DNA from: Megamerina dolium
Lineage: Eukaryota > Arthropoda > Insecta > Diptera > Megamerinidae
NCBI GenBank assembly: GCA_963854835.1
Contig: OY978525.1
Location: 54,187,948-54,251,947, forward strand
Length of the DNA stretch: 64,000 bases
Direction of reading: 5' to 3'
In this document: piece after piece, positions 1-11,300 of the stretch
Position numbering within the stretch: position 1 is the stretch's first letter
How the letters are laid out: every line of letters begins with the position of its first letter
Notes under the pieces: generated by a model
Told to the model about the DNA's origin: nothing
The model's database searches: none
What the model saw: the letters and a program-made list of their open reading frames with translations, nothing else
Translations under genes and position numbers: made by a program

Positions 1-309
1 AAAAATCCGACTCCTCCTACCAGTTCTAAAATAATTGATTGTCCGTGTGTTTCAACATTATCTAGGAAGTTTGTTGTAGTAGCACCTAGGAAAACAATAT
101 TTCTTTCTAGATTATCTTCTAGGACTATAGAGGATATAAAAATGAAAGCGAATGTCATTTCTGTTTATAAACTAAATTGTGATTATGATCGTAAAATTGC
201 CTCTTTTAAAATTTCTGTATCAGCGGGCAAATTTGACAACATAGTTTATAAAAGTTTTCGGCCTGCTAGTGTTATAGTACGTGAATTCGTGTTTAAGCAG
301 AAAATATGA
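1..309 (+). pseudogene. ORF1 C-terminal fragment of the first LINE
   Basis: Frame 1 is open from the first base to a TGA at 307-309, giving about 102 residues with no start inside the window. The text has the style of LINE ORF1 C-terminal regions (a VVVAPRK stretch, then SVYKLNCDYDRKIASFKIS, then a VREFVF tail), and it sits directly upstream of the endonuclease of the same element. ORF1 products bind element RNA. The assignment rests mainly on position and wording and is moderately uncertain. Confidence 0.5.
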
Positions 310-378
310 ACTCCCGAAATGCTATAACCTTATCACGTCCTTTCGATGCTACAAAAAACTTACTTATTTCTGAAAAGA

Positions 379-960
379 TTTGATAGCCAGTTAGATATTC
401 TTGTCTTTTCTGAAACTTGGCTCAAATCGACAATTCTTATAGCGATAAAGACCTTATTTCGTTCTTATAGCGATAAAGACCTTATTTCGTTCTTATAGCG
501 ATAAAGACCTTATTTCCGTCTGATTTAATTTCGTTTCCGGAAATTCAAAATTTTGAATTTGTATGTGCTCGTGTTCGGTTGGGAGCTAAATGTGTGTTCA
601 TTACATGCTCTTACATTCCCCAATCTCGGATATCAGTGTATAACTTAAATATGCTTCTCTTGTTATGAATGTTTTTAATATGCTTAATCTAAATGATTCT
701 TTGTTAACTTTCGGTGATTTCAACCTGCCACATGTTTGTTGGAATTTGGATGAAAATAATCAATTAATTCCATACACTACTCGTGAAAACTTTAATGTAT
801 TTATGGATTCATTCTCTGAGCTTGGCTTAAAACAAGTAAATTCCTTTTATAACAAAAATAACAAATGATGATGCTCTTGATGTAACTCTATCTCTTTGTG
901 ATCCATTTGCTATCCCTGAAGACAGCCATCATCCTACTATCTACGTATCTTTAGAATATT
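379..960 (+). pseudogene. Endonuclease domain remnant of the first LINE
   Basis: Endonuclease landmarks appear in order. FDSQLDILVFSETWL (from 379) includes the catalytic Glu of the SETW motif. GDFNLPHVCW follows in the open frame 665-868. A DSHHPTI motif near 925 stands where SDHxP is expected. The frame changes between these blocks, and a 28-bp tandem triplication sits between the first and second. The domain nicks target DNA during target-primed reverse transcription; this copy cannot do so. Confidence 0.65.
434..517 (+). repeat. Tandem repeat, three units of 28 bp
   Basis: Three consecutive copies of a 28-bp unit beginning TTCTTATAGCGATAAAGACC, at 434-461, 462-489 and 490-517. They are identical except for the last base of the third unit. 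The repeat lies inside the decayed endonuclease, so it is a later local duplication. Confidence 0.9.
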
Positions 961-1424
961 TTTGCCCCGTGCGGTACAATATGGCTTCGCAATTTGAACA
1001 GTTCTGCTTTAAAAAGACCAACTATGTTAAATTATGTAAAATACTTTCCGCAGTAAACTGGCCCACGCCCAACTCAAATTTGGATGATTGGGCCTCAGAT
1101 TTTAATAACATCCTTTATAACTATTTCGAAATATGTATTCCCAAACTCAACCACTCTTGTAATTTAGGAGGTCTTGCTTGGTCTACTAGAGAATTATAAA
1201 GTTTAAAAAATCAGAGAAATCGCATCTACAAATCATTCAAAAGTTCTGGTAGCTGAGTCGATTATCTTAAATATTCCCTTTTGAGAAGTAAATTCTTACC
1301 GCTAAATTCAAAATGTATAAATAAGAAATACATTAGCAAGCTAAAAATGGATTAACAGACAAACTCGAAAATTTTTTACGACTTTGTTGATGTAAAACGT
1401 AAAAGTTCTCTGTTCCCTTCGTCA

Positions 1425-3066
1425 TTGAAATGGAAGGATTGTATATCTACTGACGATCAGAATTTCTCTGACCTTTTTGTAGACTTTTTTAGTTCTATAT
1501 ATTCATTCGTCTTATCCTTTTCCAATCAGCAAATAAATTCAAGTTCCATGCCTTCTATAACTCCCGAAGAAATTTTGCGACATCTTAAAACTTTGAAACT
1601 GTCGTATTTGCCTGAACCCGACAGGATTCCAAGCTGCATTCTGAAATCATGCGCAGATTTACTTTTCTTGCCGTTAGCTGACATTTTAATTGCTTCACTC
1701 CGGTTTAGGCATTTTCCCGTTAGTTGGAAGAATTCATTTGTCATTCCGCTTTTCAAAAGCGGTTCAAAGTCCGAAATTTAAAATTATCGAGGTATAGCAG
1801 AGCTAAGTGTTATTCCTAAACTATTTGAGGCAATCTTAATCACGCAATTTGTTTTTAATGTGAAGTCTACAGTATCTTTAAATCAGGATGGTTTTTCGTA
1901 AGGCAAATTCACTGTGACTAATTTGCTTGAATTTTCTACCAGTGTTATTAAAGGCTTTACTCATGATCTAATTTTTGCAAGGCTTTCGATAAAGTTAACC
2001 ACGACTTATTGTTAAAAAAAAACTAGATTTAATTGGCCTTTCTAACATATTCGTAAACTGGATTAGATCTTATTTAACTAACCGCTCTCAAAAAGTGCTA
2101 TTCAAAAGTGCAATTTCCAAAAATACAAATGTTCTTTCTGGCGTCCCTCAGGGCAGTCACCTGGGGCTAGTCCTCTTCTTACTCTTCCTAAATGTTCATC
2201 CATCATCTGTTATGCACTATTTTATTATTTGCAGATGATTTATTTATTTAATATTTGCAGATGATGTTTCATGACACATTAACCATCGGCTTCTAAAACA
2301 TGTTTGCAATCAGATATAGACTCTCTTTCTGAATGGTGCTCAACTAATCTAATGGTATAAAATTTAAATAAATGTAAATTCATGACTTTTTCACTGAAAA
2401 AACCTCTAGTACATTAGTTTTCGTTTGATGACCAACAGTTAAAGCGTGATTTTAGTTTTATTGATCTCGGTATTACCATAGATCTCAAACTTCGTTTCGA
2501 TTTGCATATAAATTTTTGAGTTAATAAGGCCAAGGAGTGCTGGGCTTCATTAAGAATGGTCAAAAGAGTTTAATGACCCCCGCGTAACTAACACTCTTTA
2601 CATTTCACTTGTCCGTCCAATTCTGGAGTAAGCTTCCATTGTCTGGAACCCTCAATACAGGTGTTATATTGATAATTTTGAATATGTTCAGAAGCAGTCC
2701 CTGTTTCTTGCCTTGCGTTCTTCTAACTGGGATCCTTCAGTTAACCTTCCACCATATGAACACCGTCTCAAACCTTTAGCATTGCCAACACTTAAAAAAA
2801 GAAGAATGATGTTAAATGCTTGTTTCGTTACAAAATTACTTAAAGATGAAAACAAATCTTCGTTTTTGCTTTTGAGCTAGATTTATTTGTGCCAATACGC
2901 CCGTCGAGAAATTATAATGCCATAAAGTTGTCAATGTGTAAAAGTAATTTTGGATTATTTAGTCTTGTGAGAAGCATGTGTAAAGACTACAATAACAGTT
3001 ATTCATTTATTGCTTACCACATTCCTTTGCATGCTATAAAATCATCAATTCTCTCGTCTTTAAACT
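1425..3066 (+). pseudogene. Reverse transcriptase remnant of the first LINE
   Basis: The open frame 1425-1781 holds the N-terminal RT part: ITPEEILRHLKTLK, then PEPDRIPSCILK, then WKNSFVIPLFKSG. Later frames carry NYRGIAELSVIPKLFE near 1783, SGVPQGSHLG near 2137 and the FADD catalytic motif near 2228. A second FADD-coding block follows 25 bp later (2253), a local duplication of the active site. Thumb-like text continues to about 3066. Many stops; nonfunctional. Confidence 0.7.
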
Positions 3067-3399
3067 AATTATGATTAATAATGTTGTTTTAGTAATTACG
3101 TTGTTTTATAAACAGCTGTTGGATTAATTAGGTCCGTAGCTGTATATTTAATATCGTTTGAAATCACTTGATACTACTTTTGCGCGTGCTCAGAACAGCT
3201 GGGCTGTTACTGATCGGTCACCGCTTTGTTGGTTATACGGACGTGCCCCTCGGTCGGTTAGGTGATTAAGTTGGTCGCGGGATTTCGAAAAAAAAACAAG
3301 TCAGTTAGCGACAGACTTCGTAAAAATGGAACACCCATCGAAGACCGTGTCAAGTCTCTAGAAAAAGTTTTCAGGTGGCGTACAAAGTTGCCTGCCCTA

Positions 3400-4025
3400 T
3401 ATCGAGGAGTAAGATGATCTTCCCGCCGTGGTGGGATCGGGAACTGAGTGACCTGAGGTCAAAGCTCAGAAGAATCTTTAATGATTGCTATCCAACGGGT
3501 GACTTTCAGGAGTATTGAGATTTCCTGAGGGAATATAAAAAAGCTGTACGGACTGCAAAGACAAAATCTTGGCGGGAACAATGAGTCGAATGAGTCCATG
3601 AAGGACTCAGCAAGACTGGGCAAAATCCTGGCTAAAGATCATTCAAATAAAACCTTTATAAAGCCCGCCGATGGCACTTTGACGGAATCGGCGGATGAAA
3701 CTTTAGATATCCTCATAGATACCCACTTTCCAGACAGTCCTGAAGAGGCAATGCAAGGAAATGAATCGGTACAGCAGAAAGTATCGGTGGCGCTGCTGAA
3801 TAAAATCACTACTGAGGAGAAAATAGGTTAGGTAATTAATAGTTTCTCACCGTTTAAATCCCCGGGGGTAGACGGTATTCTTCTTATAATGATGCAGAAG
3901 TCTCAGAAATCTTTTGTCAAGGAGATTATATTCGCTACAACCATATCCCCCACCATATCCCAAATTAGGTAGAAGAGGACACGAATTGGCCAAGGGCTTC
4001 AGGCCAATAAGCCTTACAAAAAATG
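3400..4025 (+). pseudogene. LOA copy 1: endonuclease-RT linker and start of RT
   Basis: Text such as PPWWDRELSDLRSKLRR and FLREYKKAVRTAKTKSWREQ is readable near 3420-3580. The open frame 3598-3831 follows, with SARLGKILAKDH and a THFPDS motif typical of the LOA/R1 linker. An SPFKSPGVDGI block near 3846 and AKGFRPISL near 3987 begin the RT. Stops and frame changes separate these. Confidence 0.65.
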
Positions 4026-4134
4026 TAAATATGTGGCAATTAAAGCCCCAAAGGGCTCATTGGCCGGGCTTCTCTTCCATTACTGTTGTGCGTGTTAAAT
4101 TTTGGACTGTATTAGAAGGGACCTACATATTTTA
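4026..4134. other. Unexplained insert between LOA copy 1 and the SINE
   Basis: About 110 bp that is neither LOA RT nor clearly part of the SINE. LOA text stops near 4025 and resumes near 4395. I recognise nothing in it; it may be extra SINE body or a second small insertion. Confidence 0.3.
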
Positions 4135-4385
4135 ACCGGTTCCAAACGGCAGAACCCTTGTGACATCACTTTTTCCGAGCTTTGTCACAAAGTTCTTTTA
4201 GAAGCTTTTTCATGGCAAGTTGTTACTGTCGGAAGAATTGCTAATTGCTTGCCGACAGATGGGTACCGTTCGAAAGAAAAATCTTTTCGATATTAAATTT
4301 ATTACGCATCAGCCGGGGATTGAACCACGACCTACAGATCAGAAGGCCAACACACTAACCACTGAGCTACGGCACACTTAACCTT
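4135..4385 (-). mobile_element. tRNA-derived SINE, copy 1
   Basis: Read on the minus strand, 4373-4312 is a tRNA-like head with an A box (TAGCTCAGTGGTTAG) and a B box (GGTTCAATCCC), bounded by GCC and GGC. It is followed by a body shared with copies at 6419-6695 and 48005-48288, for example the AATTGCTTGCCGACAG block at about 4243. The insertion lies within the RT of LOA copy 1. SINEs are transcribed by RNA polymerase III and mobilised by a partner LINE; the partner is not identified here. Confidence 0.75.
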
Positions 4386-4394
4386 ATAACCTTC

Positions 4395-5654
4395 GTATTA
4401 CAAAACTCTAGAGAGAATCTTAGACTTACATATACGGGAGCTTCTAGATGAGCAATCTCTCTACAGTGCAACATGCGTACTTGAGAGGGACGTCAACAGA
4501 AACTGTGCTACATGAGGTGGTACTCACAGTGGAGAAGTCCCTTCTGCGGAAACAATGCACTCTGGCGGCGTTTGTTGACGTAGAGGGAGCGTTCAACAAC
4601 GTCAAAGCAGATGCGATTAGATAGAAATAGCAGAACCAATTAGGAAGTGGATCTCATCCCTACTTCTTAACCGCGTAATAGCAGCTGAGCTAGGGGGTGC
4701 GAAACGTAGCAGGGGGGCGTTCTGTCGCCCCTGATTTGGCTCATAACTATAAACGATATCCTTGTGGAACTTAACGCAAATGGCGTTAAGATTGTAGCAT
4801 ACGCAGATGATGTGGCGATCATAGTTTCGGGTCTCTTCGCTTGAGTGATGAGTGAAATCATGGAAAGAACATTAGCAAAACTAATAAGGTGGGCATAAGA
4901 ATGTGGCCTTAGCTTGAATCCGGATAAGACGAAGTTACTGCTCTTTACGAGGAAGTACAAACCACCTACCTTCAGACTACCAACATTAAATGGACAACAA
5001 CTAACCTTATCGAACAGTACCAAGTATCTGGGATTCACTATAGACTGCATACTGGATTGGAAAACATGTATCGAGGAGAGAGTACGAAAGGTCTATATCG
5101 ATTTCTATGCTTGCAAATCGATGTTTGGTAAGAAGTGGGGTCTAAGGCCAAACATGGTACTCCGGATGTACGAAGCGGTGGTGAGATTGGTGCTGATCTA
5201 TCACTCTGTAGTTTTGTGGGAAGCTTTTCGGAAGAACTACAACACCAATAAATTACGGAAAGTTCAGAGCACTGCGTGTGTTGGTACCACTAGAGCCTGG
5301 CGCACCAACCCCACTACAGCCTTGGATCCTATTTTGAACCTTCTCCCAATTGAGTTGCACATACTATGTATTGCATCGCAAACGATACTCAGGCTCAGGG
5401 AATCTGGATATGGGAAGTGTACTCAACAAGGACACAGTAGTATCCTTAGACATGTACCTATAGATATAATTGACAACAGGACGGAGTTTTGCCCTTGCAA
5501 GCTGGCTTTTGAGGGTGGCATTAAGGCTGTATTTCCAAGTAGGAATGAGAGGAAGAAAGGTGGAATAGACCGGCCGGTAGGGATATACAAATTTTTAGTG
5601 GTGGCTCCAAAATGGACTCTGAAGTTGGAGCAGGAATCTACTCAGAGTCTTTAG
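4395..5654 (+). pseudogene. LOA copy 1: reverse transcriptase
   Basis: The text resumes after the SINE with LERILDLHIRELLDEQ-like wording, then GTSTETVLHE, AAFVDVEGAFN and a YADD-like CATACGCAGATGATG near 4798. An open frame at 4914-5654 (246 codons) carries the thumb region: MNPDKTKLLLFTRK, STKYLGFTID, then GLRPNMVLRMYEAVVR. The N-terminal part is shifted and stopped several times, so the enzyme is dead. Its closest relative in the window is ORF2 at 8353-11897. Confidence 0.7.
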
Positions 5655-6215
5655 AAACATCAACGTCCGTAAAACTCCCATCTTACTGCAGTGTGTTCCA
5701 GGCGGAAGTATACGCGATTGTGCAGAGGAACATAACTGGGAAGGCAACAATACTCTGTGACAGCCAGACAGCTGTAAAGGCGTAAACCGCACTAATTATT
5801 AGCTCAAAGCTGGTCGGGACATGTAAACAAATAATAATCTCACTAACTGCCAACCTCGAAATATCAGTTATCTGGGTTCCATGACACAAGGGAATCGCAG
5901 GTAACGAAAGTGCTGATGAGCTAGCCCGTAGAGGTTCATCCATTAGCCGAAGCCAAGGGAATTATTCAAAAATACTACGCAATTTCAAATGCCACCTGGC
6001 CAGACTACAATGAGAAGAGGACAAGGGGCCTGCTGATTAGATCTAGGGCCGTCATACACAAACTAATAGCAGTGTGCACAGGCCATTGGTACACATGCAG
6101 GGTATTCCGCACAACGACCATTGCAGAAACTGTATCGACATAGCTGCTAAAGAGACGGTGGGGCATTTCTTGTGTAAATGCCCGGCCTTAGTCCGGCCGA
6201 CAGATTAACATCTTT
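5595..6215 (+). pseudogene. LOA copy 1: RNase H and C-terminal CCHC-like tail
   Basis: RNase H landmarks can be read across frames: QAEVYAIV (catalytic Glu) near 5700, LCDSQTAVKA (catalytic Asp) near 5755 and HKGIAGNESADELARRG near 5886. A tail follows with NCIDIAAKETVGHFLCKCP near 6130, giving a CxxC..H..C-type arrangement. Stops interrupt it. RNase H would remove the RNA strand of the cDNA hybrid. Confidence 0.7.
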
Positions 6216-6418
6216 AGGTAATCCTTTCTTTGATAACCTAAGACAGTTATCTAAAATAGAGATCTCCCATATACTACAATTTATAAACAGCTCCGGCTGG
6301 TTGTAACATATCCTTTAACACTCAGTAGGTCCTAACGAGATTTATGGCACAAAACGCCATTTTGTTTGCTAGTTGAGCGAGCAGGGTCGCAGCCATTCTA
6401 CGTACCTACTTACTTACC

Positions 6419-6695
6419 ATTAAAAGAAATTTATTATATAAAAACAACATAAATTCTTACATTAAAAAAAATTATTAAAGTAATAGCACAGTACACTTAC
6501 TTTGCTGAGCTTTGCAACGGCAGAACTCTTTGTTTACTATTTTTTCCTTAAGTATTCACAAATTGCTTGCCAATAGGTGGAGTAACATTTGAAAGAAAAG
6601 TTCTTTAGATATTAACATCGGTCTGCCTACGCCGGGGATTGAACTCACAACATGCATATCAGAACGTCAACGCGCTAACCACTGAGCTACGGCAA
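6419..6695 (-). mobile_element. tRNA-derived SINE, copy 2 (near full length)
   Basis: The minus-strand tRNA-like head at 6693-6631 has the same A-box text as copy 1 and a GGGGATTGAACTC complement of the B box. The body runs to about 6419 and shares long stretches with the 48005-48288 copy: ACTTACTTTGCTGAGCTTTG, AATTGCTTGCC and the A-rich end beside AATTCTTACATTAAAAAAA. It abuts the TTAC-rich 3' end of LOA copy 1. Confidence 0.8.
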
Positions 6696-7189
6696 CATAT
6701 AAATGTTGTGTATTTTACATTTGTCTGTATTAATCAATTCAACAACAAAATCAGTTTTGTTTCTTTTTGTTCATTTTCTTTTTCTCAAAATTTCACCATT
6801 CACATGCATGCAATGTGTGCGAGGGAGTTAGAATATTTAAAAAAAATTGAAATAGTATTTATGTATTAGTGACAATTGAAACACTTTGCAAGTGTATTGT
6901 AGTTTCGGTCTTTCAAGTTTTGCAGGGATGTGTGTCCTTAAACATGCACGCAAGAATGACAGTGTGCAACTGGTATGCATATGTGACCATATGATACCAC
7001 TACACTTAAAACGCCCTAGACTTCAATAAAAGAAACAGCAATATAACCAAGTATCGTAAGTATGGTACTAGTCGCTTTTTATTTTGTTATAACATGGTAG
7101 AAATTACATCAAAACCCCCAAAAATATAAACTGCAATTAAAGCTTGTTCCATTAGATCCAATATACAAAAATACAAAAAAAAAAAACAA
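6696..7189. other. Intergenic, AT-rich, no gene seen
   Basis: No coding or RNA gene supported. The far right may include the start of the 5' leader of the LOA element whose ORF1 begins at 7235; the true 5' boundary cannot be placed without other copies. Confidence 0.5.
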
Positions 7190-7234
7190 TTTTTAAGCAT
7201 TGAAATGACTTGGGCATAGTATTTTAGTTAGATC

Positions 7235-8254
7235 ATGAACTCGGGGAAGAGGTTCAGGGGCGATAGTTCCGGAACCACTTTGAAAAGTTCAACGCCTGAG
7301 GAGCCTCATCCGAAGACGACGGAGGGGCCAATTGAGGTGGATGCTGGGAAGGATGGACAACCGTCTCTTGAGAAGGTTGATAATTCTTCCACGCAGACAC
7401 CAAAAGGGGCAAATGCTCGGAGAGATGGACGGCCAATTATAAAGGCCGTCAGTCGCTCCGAAAGGGGCTCGAGGCCCAAGCCTAACACGGGTAGAGTAGC
7501 TCTGGGAACGACGGGACAGGGAAATCCGACGTCGGGAGGTGATGAGCGGGGTGGACAATCTGGAAAGATTGTTAACCCAGCGGACTCACAGTCCTCGCAT
7601 GCGGTACCTGGGCCGAGCGGTCTTGGAAGAGCGCCTAAACGTCGGGCTGAACAGGCAAAGGGCGAGCCCACCAGGGCGAGGAAGACTTACGCTCAAGTAG
7701 CGGAAGCTGACCTCGTTATGGGAGTCATGGACTTGTCACTAGAGGGGCTTCTGGAGGATACTCATCTGAGTACCTTCAAGGTATCTTTGTTGGATGCCAT
7801 GGAGTCTCTTGAAGACGATGTCAATGACATTGGATTTGTCGGCAGGGCAAGGGTGGATAGCGGATTGATTGTACTAAGGTGCAAAAATCAGCTATCCAAG
7901 CAATGGCTGTGCAAGTCAGTGGAGCACCTAACCGGTTTGTGGGAGGGTGCGAAGCTCAAATGTGACAGCCTAACTGCCTTGTCGACAAAGAGGAAGATGG
8001 TGATTGTTGCTCATGGCAATGCTGTGGCCAGCGACATCATCCTCAGAAGGCTGCAGCGCCAGAACGTCTGTGTGAAGGACACTTCCAAATGGAGTGTTAT
8101 CCGCACAGAAGGGTTTGGCGAGGCAGAAAGGGCAAGTGTTGTACTCACCGTGCTGTGTCCTAGGGAGGACGCGGAGGCCGTCAGGATCGCAGGGGGGAGA
8201 CTCAACTGCGGTCTTGAACAGGCCGTCGTTAGATTCCAGAAGGATGCAGTATGA
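7235..8254 (+). CDS. LOA copy 2 ORF1 protein (DUF4780-like)
   Basis: Complete 339-codon frame from ATG 7235 to TGA 8252. Residues 1-165 are low-complexity and rich in Gly, Ser, Pro, Arg and Lys, as in a disordered nucleic-acid-binding tail. Residues from about 166 (LVMGVMDLS) to the end form a compact domain with LWEGAKLKCDSL near residues 235-246, resembling the DUF4780 pattern of insect LINE ORF1 proteins. ORF1 proteins coat element RNA and help carry it to target DNA. No CCHC knuckle is seen. Family placement is from memory of the pattern, not a search. Confidence 0.75.
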   Translation: MNSGKRFRGDSSGTTLKSSTPEEPHPKTTEGPIEVDAGKDGQPSLEKVDNSSTQTPKGANARRDGRPIIKAVSRSERGSRPKPNTGRVALGTTGQGNPTSGGDERGGQSGKIVNPADSQSSHAVPGPSGLGRAPKRRAEQAKGEPTRARKTYAQVAEADLVMGVMDLSLEGLLEDTHLSTFKVSLLDAMESLEDDVNDIGFVGRARVDSGLIVLRCKNQLSKQWLCKSVEHLTGLWEGAKLKCDSLTALSTKRKMVIVAHGNAVASDIILRRLQRQNVCVKDTSKWSVIRTEGFGEAERASVVLTVLCPREDAEAVRIAGGRLNCGLEQAVVRFQKDAV

Positions 8255-8352
8255 GGGGTGCGACGCAGCTCCTGGCGTGGGGCTAGTGGCAGATTCTGCA
8301 AAGAAGAAGCCATCAGGGCGGGAGGTGGGTCCCGCGCCAGGAATCACTAAAT

Positions 8353-11300
8353 GTGTGTCAACTCAATATTCTCCACAGCAAAGCAGCATCAGCAATGATG
8401 GTGCGGAGCTTCGATGAGGATGAGCTTGACATTGCACTAGTTCAGGAGCCCTGGATTCTTCATGGAAGGATCAAAGGCCTATCTGCACAAAAGACCACTT
8501 TGTTTTATCCACAAACAGAGGGGAAGTTGAGGACATGCATTTTAGTTAGACATGGGATACGTGCGATTCTAATGTCTAACTTGTGTTCACCGGATCTCAC
8601 AGTAGTGAGAATAGGTGACGGTGCGGGATCATTTATGATCGCATCAGCATACCTTCCATACGATTCTCCAGACGAACCACCTTCGAGAGAGGTGGAAGCT
8701 CTAGTGAGATTCTGTGATGGTAAGGGGGTTGGTCTGACCTTAGGTTGCGATGCCAATGAGCACAGTTCTGTGTGGGGCAGCAGCAATGAAAACTATAGAG
8801 GAGAGTGTCTACTCGAATTTATAGAAAGATTTGGTCTACAAGTTGCCAATAGGGGAACAGAACCGACCTTTGTCGACGCACGTCGTTGCGAGGTTATTGA
8901 TGTTACTCTGACGAATGTCAAAATGTTGGGTAGGATTTTGGACTGGAGGGTTGTGGATAGACTAACCATGTCGGACCACAGGGCCATTCAGTTTGGGATT
9001 ACGTCCGATAAAAGACATAGGAACGACTGTAGAATGGTAAGGATACCGAAACGAACGGATTGTACAAGGTACTGCGAAGTTCTTGAGGAATTATTGCCAA
9101 GGAGATTTAAGAGACCTAGAACAACTGCAGATATTGAGTATCAGGTGAGGGCTATCAGCTCAGCCATGATCAAAGCATTTGAAGCTTCATGTAATCTGAC
9201 GGTAGTGGACGAAGGAGATCCCACTCCATGGTGGAATGGGGAACTGGAATCCATGAAAAAGGAGACAAGGAAGGCTTTTAATCGTCACATGAGAAGGGAC
9301 CCCAACGCATGGGACAACTACAAGTCAAAGAAAAGGGAGCTGAAGAAGACTCTACGCAACCGTAAAAGGAAAACGTGGAGGGAATTTTGCTCAAATATGC
9401 AAGATATGACCGATGTATGTATATTACAGAGGATCATATCAAAGGACCCGATGTAAAAGTTGGGATTAATTCGCAAAACGAATGGATCCTTTACAGAGAC
9501 AATCGGAGAGTCACTGAAATACCTGATGGAGGTGCATTTTCCAGGAAGCTTTGGATCGGAAGATCCTTGGGAAGCCACCCGCAAGGGTGCAAACAGAAAT
9601 GAAAGATTGGAAGCTGAAAGGATAGTCACCAGAGATGGAGTGATAAACGCCATTAAGCGTTTCTCTCCATTCAAAACAGCGGGTACAGATGGGATATTTC
9701 CAGCCCTACTTCAGTGGGGAGCAGAAGCTCTGGTAGACAGGCTTCTGGGAATATTTATTACTTGCCTGGCTACAGGATATATCCCGACTCAATGGAGAGA
9801 GACTAAGGTTGTCTTTCTTCCAAAGCCGGGAAATAGGGACTACTCAGAGGCTAAATCTTTCCGGCCGGTTAGCTTGACCACCTTTCTGCTTAAATGTATG
9901 GAAGGAGTACTGGCGGACTACATGGAAAGGACAACGCTTCTGACAAAACCACTGAACAGGTGTCAGCACTCGTACAGAGCTGGCAAATCCACTGAAACGG
10001 CCCTGCACGAACTCGTTCGCGTAGCGGAGAGGGAACTGTCTTGTGGAGGGATATCTATGTCTACTTTTATGGATATAGAAGGTGCCTTCGATAAGATTGG
10101 TTTCGATAAGCTAAGGATGGCCCTTGCTTCTCGTGAAGTCAGCCCAACCATTATAAGGTGGGTGGACAGCATGCTGAGGAAAAGGGCAATAAACTTTCAA
10201 AATGGGAGTTACAGACTCAGAGGTAGGGTAGTCAAAGGGTGTCCACAGGGGGGAGTATTATCGCCCATCCTTTGGAACATCACGGTCGATTCCCTACTTC
10301 AGCTTCTGGACTCAAAAGGCATACACACCGTCGGGTATGCAGATGACATAGCGGTAACGGTGAGCGGTAAGTTCCTGGACACTATTTATGATACCATGAG
10401 AGGTGCACTCAAAATGGTTGAAGGACGGTGCACGGAACAAGGTCTCTCTGTAAATGCTAGTAAGTCGGAAACAGTACTCTTTACTAAAAGGAGGACTGGA
10501 CTAACAATAGACCCTCTTAGGCTTTTTGGATCGAACATCAACGTATCCAAGGAAGTAAAGTATCTAGGTGTCATCCTGGATAACAAGCTGACTTGGAATA
10601 GTCACGTCGATGACAAGATTCAGAAGGGCAAGCGGGTATTGCATCAGTGTAAGAGAGTGTTCGGTCTCATGTGGGGAATCACTCCCAGAGCAGCGCACTG
10701 GATCTGCACAACGATGGTCAGACCCTTAATAACATATGCTGCTGTGGTCTGGTGGCCTAAGGTCACCCAAAAGACCGCGAAAAGCAAGTAGGATAGGGTA
10801 CAAAGAATGGCTTGTATTGGGATTACCGGAGCTATCCGGACGACCCCAGTAGAAGCATTGGAAGTCTTTCTCGGGCTGCTGCCGTTGGACTTGCATATTA
10901 TGAAGTCAGCGGCATTAACAGCATTACGTCTGAAGACAACCAATAATTGGTATGGATTCGGCACAGAGAGGGGGCACAGGGGCATCCTGTCACTGCTATA
11001 TAGCAGTGTAAAGGAGGCGCAGATGCCAATGGAGGGAATGGGTAGGCTGAAGATGACTGAAAAGTCACACAGAACACTCATTGAAGACGGCCTCACGCCA
11101 GTCCCAACTCTAAAGAGTTGGGACTGGCATGCACTCTGAATCTGGGAAGATACGTATCGGTATACCAAGCAGAAATGCTAGGTCTAATGCATGCGCTAGA
11201 CCATCTACTGGATGGAAAGGTGCAAGGTAAGAAAATCTTGCTAGCACTCGATAACCAGGCGGTGGTCAGGCGGCTGCAACAACCTACGGTATCTTTTAAG

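Larger units (their letters stand above)
1..3160 (+). mobile_element. Decayed non-LTR retrotransposon (Jockey/CR1-like LINE), 5' end outside window
   Basis: Along this stretch, in LINE order, lie the end of an ORF1, an apurinic-type endonuclease and a reverse transcriptase, all on the plus strand and all broken by stops and shifts. The RT block carries the GVPQGS motif near 2137 and FADD near 2228. The reading ends near 3066 and is followed by AT-rich sequence with no poly-A tail I can recognise. The clade is uncertain: the endonuclease and RT wording suits Jockey or CR1 elements. It is old and inactive. Confidence 0.75.
3326..6418 (+). mobile_element. LOA-like LINE, copy 1 (decayed, SINE-interrupted)
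   Basis: ORF2 pieces follow in order: endonuclease-RT linker (3400-3860), RT (4395-5654) and RNase H (5595-5965), with a CxxC..H..C tail near 6115-6185. An RNase H domain after RT and this ending are as in LOA-type elements such as the copy at 7190-12000, to which this one is clearly related. The 3' end appears to be a short TTAC-type repeat at about 6405-6418. A 370-bp block (4026-4394) containing a SINE interrupts RT. Confidence 0.7.

Noticed and set aside
434..517. CRISPR-like short repeat array
   Set aside because: Three directly adjacent units without spacers, in a eukaryotic LINE.
7306..8347. Minus-strand frames of 89 to 125 codons over LOA ORF1
   Set aside because: Opposite-strand shadows of the GC-rich ORF1.
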